Of a stretch of DNA of 7,717 nt, positions 1-5,473 are shown piece by piece. The notes beneath the pieces are model-generated. The model saw only the letters and a list, made by a program, of their open reading frames with translations, had not been told where the DNA came from and searched no databases. The stretch comes from REEB426 sp964551975 (lineage in GTDB: Bacteria > Actinomycetota > Actinomycetes > S36-B12): contig CAZKFI010000090.1 in NCBI GenBank assembly GCA_964551975.1, positions 1 through 7,717 on the forward strand, read 5' to 3'. Position numbers and translations under genes: made by a program. The first letter of the stretch is position 1. Each line of letters begins with the position of its first letter.

Positions 1-102
1 ATCCCGCTGGTAGTACGCAGCACGCGCCTCGTTGACCTGGGTAACTAACTGCTGCCAGCGCTCCCGAGCAGCATTCGGTACTACCGAGGCATCTTCAGCC
101 AT
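1..102 (-). CDS. ligA: NAD-dependent DNA ligase, N-terminal 34 codons (gene runs off the left edge)
   Basis: LigA seals nicks in duplex DNA using NAD+ and joins Okazaki fragments in the cytoplasm. Only the first 34 residues are present, beginning MAEDASVVPN and containing WQQLVTQVNEARAAYYQRD. This matches the start of LigA domain Ia, where a helix ending in a Tyr-Tyr (or Tyr-His) pair followed by Asp helps bind the NMN part of NAD+. The ATG at 102-100 is preceded by a G-rich purine stretch (GGGGGA, 114-109) at 6 nt spacing, which supports this start. The gene lies 50 nt after the MetE-like gene on the same strand, the same neighbour as in M. tuberculosis (Rv3015c-Rv3014c), and this synteny strengthens a call based on a short fragment. 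The adenylation-domain KxDG motif is outside the window, so enzymatic integrity cannot be judged. Confidence 0.85.
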   Translation of the reverse strand, partial: MAEDASVVPNAARERWQQLVTQVNEARAAYYQRD

Positions 103-108
103 ACCTGT

Positions 109-114
109 TCCCCC
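109..114 (-). promoter_or_regulatory. Ribosome binding site of ligA
   Basis: The minus strand reads GGGGGA six bases before the ATG at 102. It is G-rich rather than a canonical AGGAGG, but it is the only purine run at the right distance and lies just beyond the third 18-bp repeat. Confidence 0.5.
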
Positions 115-116
115 AT

Positions 117-170
117 CTATTCATTGCCATGCTCTTATTGATTGCCATGCTCCTATTCATTGCCATGCTC
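117..170 (-). repeat. Three 18-bp tandem repeats, each with an in-frame stop codon
   Basis: Three adjacent 18-bp units occupy 153-170, 135-152 and 117-134. Read on the minus strand the unit is GAGCATGGCAATSAATAR, where S is G, C, G and R is G, A, G in the three copies, so copies 1 and 3 are identical and copy 2 differs at two bases. The first copy encodes the last five residues (EHGNE) and TAG stop of the MetE-like protein. Copies 2 and 3 repeat EHGNQ-TAA and EHGNE-TAG in the same frame. The unit is about 44% GC, lower than the surrounding coding DNA. A degenerate half unit (GAGCACGCA) just upstream may be the seed of the expansion. Strand slippage is the likely origin. Confidence 0.93.
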
Positions 171-1190
171 TGCGTGCTCCTCCAACAATGCCCTGCGTGC
201 CGATCGGCAGGCAGCGTAGACGGACGCGACTCGAGCCGGTGGCAGATTGGCCAGGCCGCTCGTCGGCGTGACGAGTACTGCGGCGAGATGGCGGGGGTCC
301 TCCAGCCCGAGGCGGTGCGCAGCCTCGCGTATCGCAGCACTGGCTCGGGTATCGGTAATCGGACGATCCTCCAGCGACCACTGAGCGGACACCGAGCCAG
401 CAAGCAGACCGATGCCCTGCTCCCAGGCCCAGCCGAGATCCTCGTCATCGACAAGATTCGCCCGCAGGTCTACCTGAATCGCCTGCGTACCTGCTGCTAC
501 CAGCAGACGGATCGGTACCTGACCCTCCGGACAACCGCATATGGTCCATGCCCCGGCTTGCCGCGCACTGCTCATGACCTGCGACAGGGCGGCCTGCGCC
601 GGCGCCGGTTCGACAGCCGAGTAGCGCGAGAGCCCACTAGCGGTGCCAATCGATCCAGCAAGGACCGCTGGTAGCGCAGGTTCATCGACCTGCAACAGGA
701 TCGGACAGTCCGGAAATCGTCGCTGCAACTCCCCTATATATGTGGCGCAGGCGTCGGCCAGTGCTGCGGCCATCTCACGGCAGGCGCCAGCATCACGAAG
801 CAGGCGCTCACCTCCTGGTAACTCAATGGCTGCTGCCATGGTCCAGGGCCCGACAATCTGTGCCTTGATCGGACCGCGATACCCCTGGGCCAGCTCCTGC
901 AACGCATCTGCATCCTCGCCGAGTAGCGATTGCGCTCGTCGCATGACTCGGGTGTCACCACCGGTGATGCGCCAGCCGGTAGGCGTAGTTTCCAGTCCGA
1001 AATCTCCGACCGGGAGCAGGCACGCGGTTCGCCCGATCGGATCCGAGCCGGGCCCTCGCGCGGGAAGTTCCGGCAGGTGCAAGCACTCGGTGAGTTCCCC
1101 CGCCACGACGCGTGCGGCTTCACGTGGATCAGTGCCCGGTAGTGACCCAAGGCCGGTTGCCGCGCAGGTGGACCAGGGAAACTCACTCAT
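153..1190 (-). CDS. MetE-like (cobalamin-independent methionine synthase family, C-terminal-domain type) protein of unknown substrate
   Basis: This 345-residue protein belongs to the actinobacterial single-domain relatives of the MetE catalytic domain (UROD/MetE-like TIM barrel), adjacent to ligA as in Rv3015c. Family marks are the N-terminal TGLGSLPGTDPREA (12-25), LPELPARGPGSD (39-50), the QVDEPALP strand (167-174), LLVAAGTQAIQVDL (229-242) and TPTSGLA (308-314). MetE binds zinc and homocysteine through a His-x-Cys, an acidic residue and a Cys in a CGL motif. Here the first site reads TICGCPEGQVP (216-226) with no His nearby, and the last Cys is Ser311 (codon AGC). An acidic residue (Asp241) is kept. 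A classical Zn-dependent methionine synthase activity is therefore doubtful. The full-length MetE N-terminal domain is absent. The ATG at 1190 lies 12 nt after the mnmA stop with only a weak GGA upstream. The stop lies inside the first of three 18-bp repeats. Family membership is secure; function is unknown. Confidence 0.85.
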   Translation of the reverse strand: MSEFPWSTCAATGLGSLPGTDPREAARVVAGELTECLHLPELPARGPGSDPIGRTACLLPVGDFGLETTPTGWRITGGDTRVMRRAQSLLGEDADALQELAQGYRGPIKAQIVGPWTMAAAIELPGGERLLRDAGACREMAAALADACATYIGELQRRFPDCPILLQVDEPALPAVLAGSIGTASGLSRYSAVEPAPAQAALSQVMSSARQAGAWTICGCPEGQVPIRLLVAAGTQAIQVDLRANLVDDEDLGWAWEQGIGLLAGSVSAQWSLEDRPITDTRASAAIREAAHRLGLEDPRHLAAVLVTPTSGLANLPPARVASVYAACRSARRALLEEHAEHGNE

Positions 1191-1202
1191 CCGCGGAATC
1201 CG

Positions 1203-2306
1203 TCACGCCGCACACGTGGCGTCGGTTCGCTCGATGATTGCCGAGCCGAGGACTCGGTCACCGTCATAGAGCACCACCGATTGACCGGGGGCGACACCGC
1301 GGATGGGTTCATGAAGCTGAACGATGAGATGACCATCCTGATCGTCAACCTTCGCGGCGGCGGGCACTGCGGGTGCATGTGCTCGCACCTGTGCGAAACA
1401 TTGACGCAGCGTTGTCGTGATCGGGCGACCGGTCCAGGTAGGCCGACCCGCGTGCAAACCGGAGACGTCGAGCATTGAGGGCGGCCCGGTGATCACCACA
1501 TCTGCTCCGCCGTGACTCGGTGAGCTCAAGGCGACCTCGACGACGTAGCGACGCTCGCCACCATCAGTCAGGCTCAGCCCGCGACGCTGCCCGATCGTGA
1601 ACGTGCTGGCGCCTTGATGGGTGCCAATCTGCTCGCCAGTCTGCGCGTCGATGATTGGCCCCGGCTGCAGGTCAAGCTTTCGGCGTAGGAAACCGGCCGT
1701 GTCGCCGTCGGGGATGAAGCAGATGTCATGACTATCCGGCTTTGCGGCTACCAGCAGGCCGCGCCGCTCAGCCTCGGCTCGTACTGTCGCTTTGAGATCT
1801 GCACCCAGTGGGAGCAGGGTGCGTGCTAGCTGGTCACGCTGCAGCATGCCTAGTACATAGGACTGATCCTTGTCCGGATCAATTGCACGAAGTAACTCAG
1901 GACCGTCAGGTCCCTGGACGATTCTCGCGTAGTGGCCGGTGGCGACCGCGTCGAAATCCAGGGCTACTGCGCGATCCAGGACTGCGGCGAACTTGATGCG
2001 CTCATTGCAGCGCATGCACGGATTCGGTGTTCTGCCGACTTCATAGGCGGCAAGGAAGTCATCAATGACGGCTGCACGGAATTCCGCTCCCATATCCCAC
2101 ACGTAGAACGGAATCCCCAACCGGTCGGCTACGCGCCGAGCATCACGTGCATCATCCAGGGTGCAGCATCCGCGTGATCCTCCGGCACCGGTGGACTTAG
2201 GTGCCAGGGCGAGGTGAATACCGACGACCTCATGGCCGGCATCAACCATCCGCGCTGCGGCTACGGATGAATCCACGCCACCAGACATGGCAACGAGCAC
2301 CTTCAT
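1203..2306 (-). CDS. mnmA: tRNA-specific 2-thiouridylase MnmA
   Basis: MnmA adenylates and thiolates uridine 34 in the wobble position of Lys, Glu and Gln tRNAs, using persulfide sulfur that starts on a cysteine desulfurase. The 367-residue product has the PP-loop ATP motif SGGVDSS (8-14), the catalytic-Cys segment GRTPNPCMRCNERIKF (91-106; Cys100 aligns with E. coli Cys102, and Cys97 is an extra Cys common in actinobacteria), VATGHYARI (121-129), DKDQSYVLG (146-153 region), the second catalytic Cys in DSHDICFIPDGD (Cys196), and the C-terminal tRNA-binding beta barrel with FTIGQRRGL (236-244). Length is normal for the family. The start is the ATG at 2306, directly before KVLVAMSGGVDSS. The frame stays open upstream but that part is antisense-free shadow of the desulfurase gene. 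The start codon shares ATGA with the desulfurase stop, implying translational coupling of sulfur donor and acceptor. Confidence 0.97.
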   Translation of the reverse strand: MKVLVAMSGGVDSSVAAARMVDAGHEVVGIHLALAPKSTGAGGSRGCCTLDDARDARRVADRLGIPFYVWDMGAEFRAAVIDDFLAAYEVGRTPNPCMRCNERIKFAAVLDRAVALDFDAVATGHYARIVQGPDGPELLRAIDPDKDQSYVLGMLQRDQLARTLLPLGADLKATVRAEAERRGLLVAAKPDSHDICFIPDGDTAGFLRRKLDLQPGPIIDAQTGEQIGTHQGASTFTIGQRRGLSLTDGGERRYVVEVALSSPSHGGADVVITGPPSMLDVSGLHAGRPTWTGRPITTTLRQCFAQVRAHAPAVPAAAKVDDQDGHLIVQLHEPIRGVAPGQSVVLYDGDRVLGSAIIERTDATCAA

Positions 2307-3511
2307 CGACGAACACCCGCAGCGCGCGAAGCCCGATCCACCACTGCGGGAAGAACCTCGAGTAGTCGATCGACATCCGCCTGCGTCGAGTTGGATCCGA
2401 GACTGAAGCGCAGGGAGCCACGTGCAGTGGCCTCGTCGACCCCGAGAGCGAGCAGCACGTGGCTGGGTTGCGGGATACCGGCGGTGCAGGCGGACCCGGT
2501 GGAGCAGTCCACCCCCGCGGCATCCAACAACAGCAGCATCGAATCCCCTTGGCACCCAGGGAAACTGAAGTGCGCGTTACCGGGTAGGCGCCCGTCCCCT
2601 TCGCGGTCTGGATCACCGTTAAGCACTGCGCCCGGCACGCTGGCGAGCACCCCCGCGATGAGGGCGTTGCGCAGCGTGCGCAGGTGCTGCGCGTGGGCCG
2701 CTTGGTGCTGGACGGCGTGGTGCACGGCAACGGCAAAGCCGGCAATGGAGGGAGCATCGATTGATCCGGAGCGCACGTCGCGCTCTTGGCCACCGCCGTG
2801 CAGGAGCGGTGTCGGTTCCAGCGCGGGATCCAGGATGAGGGCACCCACCCCCCAGGGTCCGCCGATCTTGTGTGAGGTGATGGTGACGGCATCGGCACCG
2901 AGGGCCGTGAGGTCCATCGGTAACTGACCGAGCACCTGCACCGCATCGGTATGGAAGGGAACGGCACGCTCCCGGCAGAGTGCGGCGATCTGCTGAACCG
3001 GCTGCACAGTGCCGATCTCATTGTTCGCCCACATGACCGAGCACAGGGCCGCAGCGGGCAACGTGGCATCATCCAGGGTTTCCATGACGGCGTCGATGTC
3101 CACTCGCCCCATTGAGTCCACACCTAGCCAGGTGACGGCAAACGCGTCGTGCTCGACGAGCCAACGCACCGGGTCGAGCACCGCGTGATGCTCGATGGCC
3201 GAGGTCAGCACTCGCAGAGGCATTCCCGTACTGCGACGCCGCGCCCAGGCGATGCCCTTGATCGCCAGATTGTCCGCCTCGGTGCCTCCCGAGGTGAACA
3301 CGACCGCACTTGGCCTGGTACGCAGGTCGGCGGCGATCTGTTCACGCGCCTCTTCGACGACCTGTCGCGCCTGGCGGCCAGCTGCATGCAGGGACGAGGG
3401 ATTGCCGGTGCACTCTGAGGCACGCAGCCAGGCCTCCCGGGCGGCCGGCAGCATCCCCGTTGTCGAGGCGTGATCCAGGTAGACGCGAGCCTGGAGGTCG
3501 GTAGGGCTCAC
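2303..3511 (-). CDS. iscS: Cysteine desulfurase, IscS/NifS-type (PLP-dependent)
   Basis: The enzyme converts L-cysteine to L-alanine and an enzyme-bound persulfide that feeds thiolation and Fe-S assembly in the cytoplasm. Over 402 residues the class I marks are YLDHASTT (11-18), the PLP-phosphate loop TSGGTEADN (73-81), AIEHHAV with His108 stacking on PLP (105-111), NNEIGTVQP (163-171), HTDAVQ with Asp189, the PLP lysine in TSHKIGGPWG (Lys215), GGGQERDVRSGS (239-250) and the catalytic Cys342 in STGSACTAG (337-345). All key residues are intact. GTG at 3511 is chosen because it lies seven codons or so before the conserved YLDHAST block and 9 nt after the etfA stop. No convincing Shine-Dalgarno sequence precedes it, so reinitiation after etfA is likely. 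It overlaps mnmA by 4 nt, so thiolation of tRNA is a probable main use. The symbol follows the mycobacterial counterpart Rv3025c; no iscU or other isc gene is nearby. Confidence 0.95.
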   Translation of the reverse strand: MSPTDLQARVYLDHASTTGMLPAAREAWLRASECTGNPSSLHAAGRQARQVVEEAREQIAADLRTRPSAVVFTSGGTEADNLAIKGIAWARRRSTGMPLRVLTSAIEHHAVLDPVRWLVEHDAFAVTWLGVDSMGRVDIDAVMETLDDATLPAAALCSVMWANNEIGTVQPVQQIAALCRERAVPFHTDAVQVLGQLPMDLTALGADAVTITSHKIGGPWGVGALILDPALEPTPLLHGGGQERDVRSGSIDAPSIAGFAVAVHHAVQHQAAHAQHLRTLRNALIAGVLASVPGAVLNGDPDREGDGRLPGNAHFSFPGCQGDSMLLLLDAAGVDCSTGSACTAGIPQPSHVLLALGVDEATARGSLRFSLGSNSTQADVDRLLEVLPAVVDRASRAAGVRR

Positions 3512-3520
3512 GGGGTGAGC

Positions 3521-4483
3521 CTACGAGCCCTTACGGGCCTTGACCTCCTGCGTCAGTTGCGGCACCACCTGGAACAGGTCACCAACGACACCGAAGTCGG
3601 CCAGTTCGAAGATGGGCGCCTCTGGGTCCTTGTTCACCACGACGATCGTCTTCGAAGTCTGCATTCCAGCCCGATGCTGAATCGCACCACTGATTCCATT
3701 GGCGATGTACAACTGCGGGGAGACGGTCTTGCCAGTCTGGCCAACCTGGAACTGATGCGGGTACCAACCGGCATCGGTTGCCGCGCGCGAGGCGCCCACT
3801 GCTCCACCCAGGGTGTCAGCGCGGTCCTCGATCCCCGAGAAGCCCTCTGCGCCGCCGAATCCGCGACCCCCCGAGACCACTACGGACGCTTCCGCGAGCT
3901 CCGGGCGACCTGCCTTGGTCGCTGCCGTCCGATCGACGACCCGGGCCAGGCGTGCTGCCTCGGAGATCGTCACCGACACGTCAACACGTTGCGGAGTTGC
4001 CGCGCCGGTGGGTTCAGGCTGAATCGCATTGGAGCGAACCGTGATGATCGGGGTGCCCTTGGTCACGGATGAATGCACAACGGTGCTGCCACCGAAGACG
4101 CTCTGCGTTGCCACCAGTTCCGCGCTGACCTCAACCGCATCGGTGATGATGCCCGATCCGGTCTTCACTGCCAGACGTCCCGCGATCTCCTTGCCGTCTG
4201 CCGTTGAAGGCACCAGCACGGCGCGCGGCGCCTGCTCGGCGACGAGGGAGGCAAGCACCTCGGCCGTGGGCGCAACGGGATGGTCGACGAGCGCGGAGTC
4301 CTCGGCAACGTAGACGCGCTGCGCACCGTAGGCCCCCAGTTCCGCTGCCGCCGCGTCGTCGTAGCCGGGTCCTATCCACACGGCTGCTGGCTCCCCCAGT
4401 GCACGCGCGAGGGTGAGCAACTCACCGGTGACCTTCTTGACCTTGCCGTCGACGACATCGACGAGGACCAGTACCTGTGCCAT
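3521..4483 (-). CDS. etfA: Electron transfer flavoprotein, alpha subunit (FixB)
   Basis: EtfA forms a heterodimer with EtfB and carries the redox-active FAD. It passes electrons from acyl-CoA and related dehydrogenases towards the quinone pool. The 320-residue product has an N-terminal Rossmann-like domain (VLVLVDVVDGKVKK, 4-17; VLVPSTADGKEIAGRLA, 89-105) and a C-terminal FAD domain with VVVSGGRGFGG (201-211), DAGWYPHQFQVGQTGKTV (237-254), LYIANGISGAIQH (258-270) and VNKDPEAPIFELADFGVVGD (283-302). The last block is the family signature near the FAD diphosphate. The start is the ATG at 4483: AGGAGG (4496-4491) lies 7 nt before it, whereas an in-frame ATG two codons earlier (4489) is only 1 nt from the same site. 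The gene follows etfB by 11 nt and ends 9 nt before the desulfurase. Nothing appears broken. Confidence 0.96.
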   Translation of the reverse strand: MAQVLVLVDVVDGKVKKVTGELLTLARALGEPAAVWIGPGYDDAAAAELGAYGAQRVYVAEDSALVDHPVAPTAEVLASLVAEQAPRAVLVPSTADGKEIAGRLAVKTGSGIITDAVEVSAELVATQSVFGGSTVVHSSVTKGTPIITVRSNAIQPEPTGAATPQRVDVSVTISEAARLARVVDRTAATKAGRPELAEASVVVSGGRGFGGAEGFSGIEDRADTLGGAVGASRAATDAGWYPHQFQVGQTGKTVSPQLYIANGISGAIQHRAGMQTSKTIVVVNKDPEAPIFELADFGVVGDLFQVVPQLTQEVKARKGS

Positions 4484-4490
4484 GACCATT

Positions 4491-4496
4491 CCTCCT
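4491..4496 (-). promoter_or_regulatory. Strong ribosome binding site of etfA, decides the start
   Basis: A perfect AGGAGG on the minus strand overlaps the TAG stop of etfB. It is 7 nt from the ATG at 4483 and only 1 nt from the in-frame ATG at 4489, so the downstream ATG (MAQVLVLV) is preferred. Its overlap with the etfB stop fits balanced synthesis of the two ETF subunits. Confidence 0.85.
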
Positions 4497-5289
4497 AGAG
4501 CAGCTTCTGCTCGGCGAGGAAGGCGGCGATCCTCGCGCCCCCATCGCCTTCGTCTTTGACGATGACCCCGGCAGCCTTCGATGGCCGTGCCGCGAAGTCG
4601 TCGACCTTGGACCAAGCGGCACCCAATCCCACGACAGCGGGCTCTAGTCCAAGTGAGGCGATATCAACGACATCAACCGGCTTCTTCTTCGCAGCCATGA
4701 TGCCCTTGAAGGATGGGTAGCGCGGCTCGTTGATCTTCTCCACCACGCTCACCACGGCTGGCAACTGCGCCTCCACGGTGTCATACCCGGACTCAGTGAC
4801 TCGCTGGATCTGCACGGTGGTGCCGGCGACGTTCACCTGCTGCGCGAAGGTCAATTGAGCGACGCCAAGGCGCTCGGCCACCATGGCGGGAACCACGCTC
4901 ATGCGTGCGTCGGTGGATTCTGAGCCGAAGATGATGAGGTCGAAAGCACGTCCTTCCAGCGCCCGGGCCAGGGCCGCGGAGGTAGCCAACGCGTCCGAGC
5001 CGTGCAACGCCTCATCGGCAATGTGCAGCCCGGCATCGGCGCCCATGCTCAATGCCTTACGGATCGTCTCGCCGGCACGCTCCGGTCCCATGCTCACCAC
5101 GACGACCTCGGCGCTGCCACCAGCCGCGGCCTGCGCCTCGGCTAAACGCAGCGCTTCCTCTACCGCGTACTCATCGAGTTCATTCATCACGCCGTCGGCG
5201 GCTTCCCGATCCAGCGTGGCGTCCTGCTCGCGCAGTCGTTTCTCCGCCCAGGTGTCGGGGACCTGCTTCACGCACACCGCGATCTTCAC
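4495..5289 (-). CDS. etfB: Electron transfer flavoprotein, beta subunit (FixA)
   Basis: EtfB is the AMP-binding partner of EtfA and carries the loop that docks onto client dehydrogenases. The 264-residue product starts with the typical KIAVCVKQVPDT (2-13). It then shows NELDEYAVEEALRLAE (37-51), VVVVSMGPERAGETIRKALSMGAD (62-85 region), FGSESTD (121-127) and the beta-subunit signature INEPRYPSFKGIMAAKKKPV (186-205), in which the position of the mammalian anchor Leu in the recognition loop is Phe194. GTG at 5289 is the start: the family N-terminus begins exactly here and GGAGGA (5299-5294) lies 4 nt upstream. It is the first gene of the minus-strand block and faces the divergent methyltransferase gene across 184 nt, so its promoter must lie in 5290-5473. 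Length is normal. The dehydrogenase client is not encoded in the window. Confidence 0.96.
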   Translation of the reverse strand: MKIAVCVKQVPDTWAEKRLREQDATLDREAADGVMNELDEYAVEEALRLAEAQAAAGGSAEVVVVSMGPERAGETIRKALSMGADAGLHIADEALHGSDALATSAALARALEGRAFDLIIFGSESTDARMSVVPAMVAERLGVAQLTFAQQVNVAGTTVQIQRVTESGYDTVEAQLPAVVSVVEKINEPRYPSFKGIMAAKKKPVDVVDIASLGLEPAVVGLGAAWSKVDDFAARPSKAAGVIVKDEGDGGARIAAFLAEQKLL

Positions 5290-5293
5290 CGCA

Positions 5294-5299
5294 TCCTCC
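5294..5299 (-). promoter_or_regulatory. Ribosome binding site of etfB
   Basis: GGAGGA on the minus strand, 4 nt before the GTG at 5289. It supports the GTG start against the much longer open frame that continues upstream through the intergenic region. Confidence 0.8.
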
Positions 5300-5353
5300 G
5301 GGAGCTCTGATTCGTAGCTGGGGTACTCCTGCCACAGGACAGCCCGACGGGAA

Positions 5354-5374
5354 GTTACCCATCGGTAGGGTAAC
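5354..5374. promoter_or_regulatory. Perfect inverted repeat, possible operator (GTTACCC-N7-GGGTAAC)
   Basis: Two 7-bp arms, GTTACCC (5354-5360) and GGGTAAC (5368-5374), are perfectly complementary across a 7-nt spacer. The 21-bp size and symmetry suit a dimeric repressor site. It is about 65 bp upstream of the etfB start and 100 bp upstream of the methyltransferase start. The repeat is seen directly; an operator role is inference, and no regulator gene is in the window. Confidence 0.5.
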
Positions 5375-5376
5375 AG

Positions 5377-5396
5377 CGGGCCGCACACTCGGCCCG
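5377..5396. repeat. GC-rich perfect inverted repeat (CGGGCCG-N6-CGGCCCG)
   Basis: Arms CGGGCCG (5377-5383) and CGGCCCG (5390-5396) pair perfectly around a 6-nt loop, only 2 nt after the preceding inverted repeat. It could be a strong hairpin in a leader transcript or a second protein-binding site. No T-run follows on either strand, so it is not a classical terminator. Confidence 0.55.
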
Positions 5397-5463
5397 TCCG
5401 AATGTGATCAACTGATGTGACGGGCGCCACCCAATCTGCGACACCGAACCCGGCTCTATGGTG

Positions 5464-5468
5464 AAGGA
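5464..5468 (+). promoter_or_regulatory. Ribosome binding site of the methyltransferase gene
   Basis: AAGGA lies 5 nt before the GTG at 5474. It selects this GTG; the ATG at 5458 is in another frame and has no comparable site. Confidence 0.65.
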
Positions 5469-5473
5469 CGCAC

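Larger units (their letters stand above)
5290..5473. promoter_or_regulatory. Divergent promoter region between etfB and the methyltransferase gene
   Basis: This 184-nt stretch is the only sizeable non-coding DNA in the window and must hold promoters for both gene blocks. It contains two adjacent perfect inverted repeats (5354-5374 and 5377-5396), the palindrome TGATCA, and ATGTGA twice 13 bp apart (5402-5407 and 5415-5420). TANNNT-like -10 candidates overlap the first inverted repeat on both strands (TACCCT on minus, 5372-5367; TAGGGT on plus, 5366-5371), but neither has a good -35 hexamer at 17 nt. I therefore do not assign exact promoters. Confidence 0.7.

Noticed and set aside
676..693. 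Inverted repeat GCAGGT-N6-ACCTGC
   Set aside because: It lies inside the conserved LQVDEP codons of the MetE-like gene, so protein coding explains the sequence; 6-bp arms are expected by chance.
643..1269. 208-codon plus-strand open frame opposite the MetE-like gene
   Set aside because: Low-complexity Ser/Arg/Pro-rich translation typical of a shadow frame of a GC-rich gene; no homology seen.
2307..2555. 83-residue N-terminal extension of MnmA
   Set aside because: The frame is open but Arg/Gly-rich and lies wholly within the desulfurase gene. The PP-loop motif begins right after the ATG at 2306.
3470..4072. 200-codon open frame on the plus strand opposite etfA and the desulfurase start
   Set aside because: It is antisense to etfA, which has all family motifs. 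The translation has no recognisable domain and long antisense frames are common in GC-rich DNA.
4484..4615. N-terminal extension of EtfA, including the ATG at 4489
   Set aside because: The extension overlaps the etfB coding sequence and is Arg-rich. AGGAGG is correctly spaced only for the ATG at 4483.
5377..5396. Rho-independent terminator
   Set aside because: The hairpin is strong but no T-run follows on either strand, and it sits between divergent genes where no transcript needs to end.
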